From Plasmodium relictum (taxonomy: Eukaryota; Apicomplexa; Aconoidasida; Haemosporida; Plasmodiidae), in contig NC_041689.1 of assembly GCF_900005765.1 (NCBI RefSeq), positions 62,001-126,000 on the forward strand: a DNA stretch of 64,000 nucleotides, given 5' to 3'. The translations under genes were made by a program, and so were the position numbers. Of this stretch, positions 33,488 through 46,400 are shown piece after piece (positions within the stretch are counted from its first letter, which is position 1; every line of letters starts with the position of its first letter). The notes beneath the pieces are model-generated. The model saw nothing but the letters and a program-made list of their open reading frames with translations. It made no database searches and had not been told where the DNA came from.

Positions 33488-34460
33488 AATAATACCATAA
33501 GGAAAAAAATATTAAAAAAAAAATATTTTTTCCTTTTTTTTTTTATTTTTAATGTTTATTAATGTATTACATTCATAATCATATGTGTATTATATAGATA
33601 TATATATATTTTTTTTTTTCTGAAGTATGCACATTTATATCTATAAAAAAATTTACAAATTTATGAAGATACTAATAAAACTACAATAATATTTTTTGGT
33701 ACAAAAAAGAAAAAAAAAAAAATAAAGCACCTTATGAATAACATATTTTTTTAAAAAACAATTTTTTTTATGAAATTGGCTTTGAATTTTAATAAATTAT
33801 ATTATATATATATATAATTTGTTATTATTAATATTAAAAACCTTATAAATTTAAAAAGGAGGTAAAAAAGCAAATTTTAAAAGTACTAGAAATTAAATTG
33901 CCTTATAGTAAAAATATTTTTGTTTTTTTTATGTTTTTATGATAATTTTCTTTGAAGAAAACATATATTATTTTTTAGTAGTACTAAAATATATATATAT
34001 ACCTTAGAAAAAGAAATAGTATAATTTTATTTTAATTATAGAGTTATTCATGTTATGTTTCATTTTTTATTTTTTTTACTATTTTATTAATTTTCTCTTT
34101 AAATAGTATTTTAAAATTTATTAATGAAATATAACGTGACGCTACTATATATAGAATTCATTATTTATTTTTTTTTTTTTTTAATTCATCATAATTTTAC
34201 AAAAAAATTAAAGAAAAAAAATTTAAACGATAATTTTCATTCTAGTATTTTATCTGATCATATTTGAAAAAAGAGTTATTTCCTATTTGTTATAAAAAAA
34301 TATATATATATATGTATGTATATATGTATTTAAAGTTAAAAATGAGAAATGACTATATTTCAAAAATAATACATTATTATATTTATTATTTAATTTTTAA
34401 TTTATACATAAATATATTTGTAACTTTTCGTATTTACTTTATTTTGTATTCATATTTACT
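33488..34460. other. intergenic between L1 and the giant kinase gene
   Basis: About 0.97 kb tandem spacer. It should contain the kinase-gene promoter and leader. An open frame at 34264..34464 overlaps the kinase ATG by four bases in another frame and looks like AT-rich noise. Confidence 0.5.
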
Positions 34461-37400
34461 ATGAAAAATGTAAATAAGCAATCTAGTGGTATTTCACAAA
34501 ATTTAACAAAAATATTAAGTAATATTGAAAATATTTTAAAAAAAAATGCGGAGAATATATTTTATGTAAAAAATATTATCTGTTATTTTTATTTCAGTTA
34601 TTACATAACGCATTCCCCCATTGATGATGATTCTTTAAGAGCATTAGAAAGAAATAAGAGAAAAACGTTTTTATCATTAAATGAAAGATTAAAATTAATA
34701 AGTGAAACAATCCTGTATATATTAAAAAATGACATATTCTCTTATAACAAAATAATTTTAAATAAAGAATTCATTATTTTAGAAAATTACCAAAATGAAA
34801 ATTTCATAATAGAAAATTATTTAAATAGTGTAAGGAGAGGGAAAAAGGAAATTTTTCTAGATTTTTTAAAAATAAAAATAAAAAATGAAGAATTGCTTCC
34901 TTTTATGGTATTACTATGCTGTAGTGATTATAATAATATAGAAAATATGTGTATTTTTATGGTTATAACATTATATATAATTTATACATTTTTAGAAAAA
35001 TATAATGTAAAAACTAAATTATTAATAGAAGAAATGAATATTTTTGAATTAGATAAATTATATTTATATATATCTGATAGATATAAAATGGACGGTTATT
35101 TTATGTGTACAAATAAAGTAATTAATATTGTTATAAGTTTTTATATAAACTTATTAAATATTGGTAAAAATGAATTATTAAATATAATTAATGGGAAAGT
35201 AGTTTTTAGAAACATAAATAAGAATAAAACGAAATATAAAAATTCTATTATTTTAAGCAGTTTTATAGAAGCAAATATTGATAAAAATATCATGTATGAA
35301 AAATTAAGATTTTTATTTATAGCAATATGTGATGGATTATTACTAATTTTGGAAAATTTAGTATGTGTTAATTATTTAACTTTTGTTATTTTAGATGTTT
35401 TTATACTTGTATCTAAATATTATCCATGGTTTATAATAAAAAATATAGAAAAATTTATTAGTTTATTTTGTAAATTTGTTTTAAATTCACAATTATTCTT
35501 TTTTTTCATAAACAAATTACATGGAATTTTTAACAACGAAAAATTATTGACTTTTGAAGTCTATTCCAAAGCAGTTAATTGTGTTTTAGAAAAATTAGAC
35601 AGAAATTATGATAATGTTCAAGAATTATTTCTTTTATTATTTTTTTATATTATTTGTATAAAACTTTTTTTGATTCAACTTTTAAAGAATGATATACATA
35701 ATGTAGAATTTTTATTTTTATCTCTGAATTATTTGAATAATTATTTATGCCATCTAATTAGAATATGGAATTTTAATTTTCCTATTTTTCTTTCATTTAA
35801 AAAATTAATTAATGAATATATTAATATATATGTATTGTTGATAAATAACCTTTTAATTTTTGATACATCACTATTTTCTGAAAAACAAATAATAGAAGGA
35901 AATACTTTGTTACAATATTTCATTAATGAAAATATAAAATGCTCATTAATTTACAGCAAACATATAAGAAATCACGAAATGAATGCATACATGTTAAACT
36001 TATTAGAAAGAGCAATTGATAAAAATGTGCATCTAGAAAAAATAAATGATTATGATATAGAAAAGGAAGAAAAGGAAAAAACAAAGGATATATATAACAG
36101 TATTCCTAATAAAGAAAAATCGAATAATGAAAAAGAATGTATAAAAGAAAATAGGAAACAAATAGTAGATTATAAAGATTTAAATAGATTTAAAAATGAA
36201 GATAATGCTGATTATTTAAAAATTTGTAAAGCTCTATTAAAGGATTTTTCTGAAATTCTCATTTCATGTATTTATAAAATGAAGGATAAAAAAAAATTAA
36301 TTGAAATTGTTATAAGTAATTTTAAGAAAATAAATAGTACAAATAAAAATTTCTTAAAGTTTTATTTTATTAATATTATACTACCTTTTAAAAAATTTTT
36401 TAACGATAATTACATAAAAAATAGATTATTTTACATATATACCTATATAGTAAGAAAATTAAAAGTACAGGAAATAAAAGCATATATCTTCAGTGAAATT
36501 ATATTCATAAATTATTATATTTCTAATGTATTAAAAACCTTAAAGTATTCTCCATTTTTGTTCTATTATTTAGAATATAATAAAAATAAGATCGATGCCA
36601 CTTTCTTTAATAATTCCTTATTTAAAGAAGATTATAACATATATTTTTATAAGTTTTATAAGAACAATTTAGATTATTTTTTTTTAATTGTAAATTCTTG
36701 TAAAAAAGAGCATCCTATATTACCAATAATAATATATAACATTTATATTTTTTATGAAATAACGAAAAACATTTCTGATTATTTTCAGTATGATAAGACA
36801 TATTTAAATAACCTATTGTATTATTATAATTGCAATAATTTAATGAAATTTTATTTATTGTTTTTAAATATATTGAGAAAAATTTACAAGGAAAAAAACT
36901 GCTTTTTAAAAATGGAGGATAATATAAAAAATGATGAAATAGTTTTTTATTTCTTAAGTATGTTTTTTAACTTAAATGATTTCAATAATTTTTTCATAAA
37001 CTTCTTTGTTGATTTATATTTATTTTATAAATCATGTAAAAATCTATTTTTTCTCTATATTTTTTTTCAAAACTTTGATAGAAGTTTATACTTTTCATTT
37101 TTAAAAGAATTTTTTAAATTTCCTTTTTTCTTATTACACAAAGAAAAATTTTTAGGAGGACAAACAAAAATTAACAAAGATACATATATTCATTGTAATT
37201 TTATATCAGAAATTCAAAATAACTCAGGATATGTTGTAAAAAATAAGGATTTCAATAATTTTCAAGTGTATCAGAAACAAAATATAAATAAAAAAGAATC
37301 GAAATATACAAGTAGTGAGCATAGGAAAGAAAATGAGAATACTGTAAATTACAATTACATTAATGAAACCGATGTCAAAATAAATAAAAGTGATAATAAA

Positions 37401-40400
37401 AATTATAATAGCATTGATAAAAATAATAATACTAATAACGATTCCTATAGCAGTATTATGGGTACAGATAAAATTAATATGGAAAAAAAAAATAAAAACA
37501 AGAAGGATATTAATATGAATATACAAAATTTAAGAAGTTATTTTTTAATTAATATAATTAATAATATTTTTGATGAATTAAAGTGTTTTATATTACAGGA
37601 TAATTTTTACGAAGTAATTAAAGATAATAACGAAAAAATATATATAGAAAACAATTATAAGAAAAATAAAATTCATTTGTTTATTTTAACATTACTAAAA
37701 ACAGATATATTAAATAAAGATTTTAAAAGTATAGAAAAATATAATTTAAATGTTAATGACTTTTTTGTTTATTTTATATTAGAAAAGAACTCGTATATTT
37801 TTAATTGTTTGCTTTCCAAATCATCTATTCATGCGCATAAAGTAACAAAATTTTATAAAAATTGTCTTTCTTATTTTAAAATTAACATAGAAGATATTTT
37901 AAATAAAAAATTTTCAGAAACCTACACATCCCTAGAAAACAGAAATAAAAAGAAAAACAATTTTTTTAATGAACTAAAATATTTCATTAAAGAATTTGAC
38001 AGTTTAAATTTATTTAAAAATTATAAAAAGTTAAAGCGATCACTAAATAATATATATAAGAATGAAACAAATTATGAAGAAAGTGACTGTATTTCATATA
38101 ATGATGAAACAAAGCTGAAATGGATAATTGATTGTATTATAAAACAAAAAGAAACAAAAAAAGAAGAAAAAAATATAAAAAATAAAGATTTAGTTAATTA
38201 TGATGTTTATAACATTAATTTATTATTTGTTGGATATTGTTTAATCTTAAATTGCTTAAAATATAAATCAAAAAATAAAAAAGAATCATTTCTTATGTTG
38301 GCAAATATGTTTGACATGTTTTTGAGTAAATTAAAAAATTATAATTATTTAAAAAAATATAAATGCTTACTAAAGAATGCCCAACATATGATTGATTTAA
38401 TATATATAATGGATGCATATCAGTTAAAGATTACTAATAAATTAATAACTATTATTCATGATGGAAATGGTTTTTCCAACAATTCAAATATCAGTTTGTT
38501 TTTACATAATAAATTAGAAGCATATAAAAAAAATTATTTAGATAAATATTTTTCTATTAATCTTTATACTTTTTATTTAAATCACATAAATATTTACAGC
38601 TGCTGGAAAAAATTAACAATTTTTAAAAACATTATATCTAATGATAATTTTTTATATTTTAATACATCATATATTTTTTCAATATTTGATCAAATACTCA
38701 ATGATTTAATAGAAAACTTAACAAATCAAATATCCCAGAGAGAAGTAAACTTAAACATAACTGTCAATTACAAATATACAAAAGAATATAATGATGATTT
38801 TTATAAAATAATAGATAATTTTATACATATAATGTATATCAATAATATTTTAACTTTTATATCTATTTATTCAAAGGAATCCTTCTATATTTATTCCTTG
38901 TTCGATTTTTACAATAAAATGAAATTTTTTTTGAGCCAGATATTTCAAGAAAACTATAAAAATTATGATTATAATAAAAGAAGGAATATATTCATGCGTT
39001 ATTTTAATAAGACAAATAAAAGTGATAAAAATAAAAATTATAGCAATGTTAATACTAAAGATAATAACATTAATAATAATTTCCTAAATAAAAGTGATGA
39101 TAACAAATATATTAAAAATTATGACAGGGATAACATTCACTATTCTAATAAAAGTGATAATGATATAAATGAAGATATTTGCCACACTTTAATTTCTCAT
39201 TTTCCTTTTTGCTTATTAGATATAAATAAAATAATAAATTTATATATTGATTTTATAAATAACAATTTTATTAATATAGTATATTATTTTGAAAATAATA
39301 AAAAAGTATTAACTTTAATTTCTAGCTGTCTATGTTTTATAAATAAAGAAGATAATAATAAAAATAACAAAGATGATATATCGAAATATTATGGTAATTT
39401 AATACTGTGTAATACGTATTTTTTTAAAAGTGTAATTTATATATATATGCAGAGTTGCATATATTCAAGTAACCCATTGCACATTTATAATTTTTTAAAA
39501 AATTTGACTAGTATAAACAAAAATATATTAAGTACGCATATAAAAAAATATTTATTAAGTATGTATTTTTTAAAAAATAAGGATTTTTATTTTTGTAGGA
39601 TGTTTATTGAAAACACTTTGTATGATTTGGAAGAAAAAAATAATGAAAAAAATTTTATTTATGATTTAAATTCATATGATGATTTAATAAATTTATATTT
39701 TATGAATATTTCATTTTGTGATAATAAATGGAAATTAAGAAATTTATGTGAAAATTTAAATCAAAATATATATTTGTATTCAAATCATGTAGATAAAAAA
39801 AATGACTTTTTAAATCTCATTATAAATTATTATGATCATAATTTATCTATAATTTATAATTCAAAATATGATAAAGAAAATTCCTTTTATAATTATGATG
39901 ACATTAAAAGAAGAGAACAATCCTCAGACAGTTATGAGAAATATCATAAAAATAATGACATTGGTAGTGATTACGATATTAACTATAGTGTTAATACAAA
40001 TATATATAATTTAAAATTAAAAAGAAATTATATTTATAATGATATCTTAAAAAAAGATGCTCTATTTATTATTAAGAATATTAGAAAAAATAAATTAATT
40101 TATGAGAATGATGAAAAACTAGAAAAAGCTAAATTTCTATTTTATAACTTTAATAAATATTTAAAGGAAAACTCTTTTTATTGTTATGATTTTTATATCA
40201 GAAAAAAATTATTCTCTGGTTATATTAATAATAATAGTAAAATAAATAAATTAATAAAAAAGAGTAAATTCAATCACACAAATAATGTAAATATATTTAA
40301 CACAAATGATTTGAAAGAAAATTTTGCTAATCATAGTATATATAAATATTGCTCTTATAGAAATAGAAAAGACATTTTAATTTTTTTTTTGATAAATAAA

Positions 40401-43400
40401 ATATTAAATTATTGTAATAAAAAAAATAGTTTTTTTTCTATTTATTTATTATTAAAAAATAATTACAAATATAAAAATTATATAGAAAATAATAATATAT
40501 TTTTTTCAATTATTAGTAATAAATACGCAGATAAATTATCAGTAAAAGATAGATTAAAAAATTATGAAGAACTAAATAAATTGTTATTTCGTCATATTTA
40601 TGTAAAAGAAAGATCTTTTTTAAACAAACCTATTTTAAAATATGAAAATGAATATATACTAGGTAATGAAGTAGATATTGATTATTCTAAAATGAATGAA
40701 AATTATTTAAATTTTATTTACTTTTCACTAAATAAAGGAAACTATTGTAAAAATAGCAATATTAATGAACATACTGAATATATAAATAATATAGAAAATG
40801 AAAAGTATAGTAATACATTTTTATCTAATAATTATGAAGATAATTTTTTTAAACATTTATATTATGAGTATACGAACGAAGAATATTTAATAATCAATGA
40901 AATTAAAAAAAAAAAAACAAATATTCATTATTCTTATTGGAATAATAGATACAAAAATAATTTATTTTTATTAAAATTATATTATGAATTATATGTAGCT
41001 AAAAAAAAAGGAGAATCACATAAGAAGTGCAATGGATATATAGACATCTATTATGTAGTAGAATTAAAAAAAATTAGAAAGTTAATTATAAAATTTAGTA
41101 ATTCCAAACAAAAATTTTATGATTGGAATTACATAAAATCGTATTTATATGATAAAAAAAAGGATAATAGTTCATATACTGATATAATTTTAAATCATTT
41201 ATTATTTTTACAATATACTAAAACATTATTTTTATATAATTCAATTAATTCTATGACAAATTCTTTTGATTATTCATTTAATTATAATGTAAATCAAAAA
41301 AATAATGATAATTCCATCTATATAAAAAATAATTTTAAATTAAAAAATAAATTATTGTTTTTCTTTAAAAACTTGTTTATTTTTTATAATGAAAAAGAAA
41401 TTCTAAAAAAAATGTTATTAAGAAATATTAAAACAAGAAAAGGTGAAATGTTATTTGAAGAAGTCAATAAACTGAAGTTAAAAAATAAAAGTATACCAAA
41501 AATTTGTGAAGAAAAAGAAGTAACATGCATAGACCATGGATATAACAATAATCTTACTTGCGATTATAATTTGATAGATAAAAATAATCAAAATGATGAA
41601 AAAAATGAGATAAAAACAAATGAAACACAAGATAATTTTATAAATAATTCTCCAGCAGATTTTGATATATGTATTTACGACTTTATTATAAAAATTCCTA
41701 TATATATGTATGCGTTAATTTATAGAAACATATTAAATTACCTTTTTGAAAAAAATGAAGATTTAAATTTAAAGAGAATTATCTTTTTTTTGTTTCTTCA
41801 TTTATACAAAAAAATACCTGAAATCATTACTGTTCATATAACTGCTTTTTATAAAATGTTTATATATGATCAATATGTAAAAAATTTTAATAAAAATTTT
41901 TTTTCTTTACTTTGTTACAAACAGAATAATCTTAATAAAAGTAAGAATTACCAAAAAGGGAATAATATGCATAATGATGAATTTTATTTAACGAATAGTT
42001 TATATGAAAAAAAAATTGCTCTTCATAGTTATGATTCAAAAAATGAAATAAAAACTGAGCAAGAGAGAATAATAAATGAGTGTGAAAATACGAAAGAACA
42101 TACAGCAAATTTCATTCTTTACAGTGACAATGAAAAAGAAGAAAATAAATTTCATGAAATTTATACTGATTCATATGCAGAAGAAAATGAAAAAGTGAAT
42201 AACTTATTATGTGATGATTTTATTATACGTAACAATATCACAATTGTTCAATTTTTTAATAAGATAAAAGATTCAAATTTTTTATTTTATTTAGATTTTA
42301 ACAATAGTTTAACAAGCTTATTAAATTCATTTGAATTAATTTTTTCTAGGATTTTTCAAATATTATTGTCTTATGTGAAGCATTTAACGAATATTTATTT
42401 AAAAAATGTTCGATTCTCTTATTGCTTGAATTTTGAAGAAACAAAGGATTCTGTTAAATCAAGACTTAGAGAAAAAGATTTATCAGAAAATGAGGAAACT
42501 GTAAAATATGAATTAGAAAATTTTTGGAAAAGCAAATTTTTATTCCTTTTAATTTTCCTTAACGAGTTAGTTCTTTATTTGAATAATGAATGTGAAAACA
42601 ATAGTACATATCTTAAATATTTTTTTTCTCATATGCATTTAATGTCTGAGTTTTCAAATATTAGTAACCTAGATTTTTACATAAAAAATTTGATTGAAGA
42701 AGAATTAAGAAAAATATATATACTGTTCATAGATTTCTATTGTTATTTATATATTAATAAAAAAATTAAACTAACTAAAGATATAGAAGTTAATATAAAA
42801 AAACATATTTTTATAACGCAAAATGGAGATATGCCTGGATTTAATATAAAATATTTTGAAGCATTAAAAGAATTTTTATATAATTTTAATAATTTTTTGT
42901 ATAAAATTATTGAAAATAATAAAATTGTTGACTTAAAAAATTGTTTCTTTAGTGATTTTATAGAATACAAATCTTCCTCAAAAAACTCGGAGTTTATTAA
43001 TTTACATTTAGAAGAAAAAATATCATATGACATGATATCATATAATAAAATAGTTAATTTTAGAAACGAGGTATATACAATTAAAATAAATAATCCTATG
43101 AAAATTATAACAATTATTTTTCAAAATGGCAATATAAATTCATATATAACTAAAAGTGGGGAGGACTTGAGGATAAATAAATATATATCCGATATTTTTG
43201 ATTTTACATTTCATTTAATAAATAAAAAAAAATTTAATAAGAATTCTCTATATGATAAATTATTATATAATAATATTTTTCGTGTAAATAAAAATTTCGA
43301 AAATACCATTTTAGAAAATGAGGAAATATTTTTTGATTTTAGCAAATATATTCCCGCACAATCGTCTGACATAATATATTTATCTAATGCAATAGGTTTA

Positions 43401-46400
43401 ATAAAAAAGAATAAGAATTTAATATCTATTTTATCTTTAATTAATGATGAAAATAAGAAAAAATTTAATGAAATTTATAATGAAAAATTAACTGAGAAGA
43501 TAAAAAAGTATGAGGAAAAAAAATTGGTTGAGAGATATAGCAATATTTGTAGTAAAGAAAAAATAGAGTTTGAAAATAAAAAAAATGAAATAGAAAAAAA
43601 TAATAAATATGTAGAGATGAAAAATAATAATGTAAATAATATAAATAATATTACCAAAAAAGAAAAAGAAAGAATATTAAGAGAAGTCTATGATGAATTA
43701 AAAGTATATTATGAGAAAGAAACATATAGTATTAAATTATATATACATATGTTAAGTAACGATAATAAAGAATATTTTAATAATAGAAAAAAATATACAT
43801 CATCTTTAATTTTTAATAGTTGTATAAATTTCATCGCAAAGATTGGTGACAGGCATTTAAATAATATCCTATATGATTATATTAATCATGAAATTTTAAA
43901 TATTGATTTAAATTTAACTTTTCAAAAGGGATTATATTTGGCCAATCCTGAAGTAGTACCTATAAGAATAACTGACATTTTCTGGAAAGCATCCCTATTT
44001 AATTTCTCTAATTCTACTTTTATTTATAATTTAAATAAAATATCATCTATTATTTATCAATATAAAAGTTATTATTTAAATAATTTTTTTCAATTTTTTT
44101 TTTATCCTTTTTATAATCATAAAAATAGAAATTTCTTTCATATATTACAGTTTAATCATTTATTAAAAAGTAATTGTTGTATTAATAATTATATAGAAAA
44201 AAAGCGCTCAGTACAAAGCATTAATGATTTATTATTTTTTATTAATTCTATGATCAAGTGTTTTAATAATATATATATGAATCATAGTTTCATAATTAAT
44301 AACATAAATAAGTTTAAGAAAATTATACCTTCTTATTTTCATTCTATATATTATAATAATAATAATCTAAAAAGAAAAATTGTTAATTTAATAAATAATA
44401 GTAGATTATATTACTATCATTTTAGAAAAATTGTAAATTCTTCCAATGACTATATAAAACAGATATTTTATAAGATTTCCCAATTAATAAATAATTACAA
44501 ATTTGTTGAAAAGAAAAGAAAAGAGGGAGTTAAAAAAGAAAAAGTTGATGAAGAAAATGAAGAAACAAAGATAGAAATAAAAAATACCTTAATAAGTAGA
44601 ATAAATGAAAATAGACAATTAAATGATTATCCATATGCATTTATTAAGACAAATGGCAATAATGAATTTTTTTATGATAAAGATTTAAGTGGCAATAACA
44701 AGAATGTTTTAGAATTCGATTTTAAATATAATATAAAATATCTTTTAAAAAAAATACCTCTATATTATTTAAGTAAATTACTTAAAATATTTCAATTAAA
44801 AGAAATAAATAAATTATATTTATTAAAAATTGAAAAGTACATAAAGAGATTATTTGTAATTTATAACCAAAATTATTTAACAAATAAAATAATTAAAAAG
44901 AAATTTCACACCGTAAAAGATTGTATAAAAGAATGTTTAAGAATTAATAATAAAAATATAAATAATGAATCATTAATAGAAATAAATAACATTTTATATG
45001 ATAATTTTTTAATAATAGAAAATATTATAAGTAAAAATACGAAGACTCATTTCATTTATATATATTTCATTTCTTTTATGTTTTATGCTTTTTCTATTAA
45101 TTTAAAAAAAATTATGAAAACATATATATCACATAAAAATAATTCTATAAAGTATTTCTTGCAAGAAACCTTTTTTTTTCCTCAAGTGAAAAGAAATTAT
45201 TTAAGAAAAATAATAATTAAAACTAGTAAATATTTATACATTTTAAAAAATAACAATATCTTATACTATTTATCAAATGAAGATAATAAAACTAAAGGTG
45301 ATAATAAATATTTACCTAAAGAAACAACAAAATATTCAAAAAATGATAACAGTCATGATATTAATTTCCTATACACGAAAGAATATGAAAAAATAAAAAA
45401 TTATTTAATTGCTATTAATGAACATATAAGTAATATAAGTAAGATTTATAATGTGATTAAAAAAAAATATGCAAATTTATTAAATTTAATTATAATTTAT
45501 TCTACATTATTTATATTTTTGTACTTGAAGAATACTGACTTGAAAATTGAAGAAAAGGAAAAGATATTTTATACCTATTATAGCAACTTTAAATTAAAAT
45601 ATGATTTTTTTTATACATATATATATAATTCTCCTTTAGAAGATAACACATATATTTATTATATTTCTTTTAAAATTTTATATATAATGAAATATATACA
45701 ATATTTTTTACAAAATAATTATTACAAATATTATTTAAATTTACTATTATGCATAGAAGAAAATAATAAAACAAAAAAGAAGATATATACTAATAATAAT
45801 AATGTGCATAGTCAAAATATAAAATTAGGAATTAAGCAAAAAAGATACAATACATTATATAAGTTGAAAAGAGCAAAAATGAAGAAAAAATCAAAAAAAA
45901 GGAAAAGAAGTTTTATATTCATTCATAAAATTAATATAAAAAGCAATATAAGACATTATGCTAGCTCTCATTACAAGAATAGAAACCTCTTAAATTATTT
46001 TAATTTTTTAATTTATTTATTAAGTAAAAATAATTTTAAGAAAAATATAATGAAACAAATAAACAATTTTTATAAATATTTGATCATTTTTCACAATATA
46101 AAAATGAGTAATAAAAAGAAAATTAATATTGTATATGCATACAAAAAAATAACTGGATTATACCGATTTTATGATTTAAATGTACATTATAAGAAAAATA
46201 TAATTGATATATATAAAGACAAAAATTTATATTTTTATAAACCTTTTTATGATTCAAAAATGTTTTTATATGATAAAAATGACTTAGATTATTCGGAAAA
46301 TTCTGATGATAGTGTTACTTATAATGAAAAAGATAATCAATTAACATTTCAAAAAAGTTTATACCAGAGTAATCATAAAATGAAAAAAATAAAAGAATTT

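Noticed and set aside
37224-37526. Minus-strand 100-codon frame inside the giant kinase gene
   Set aside because: Antisense of a low-complexity insert, Ile/Phe-rich, no domain.
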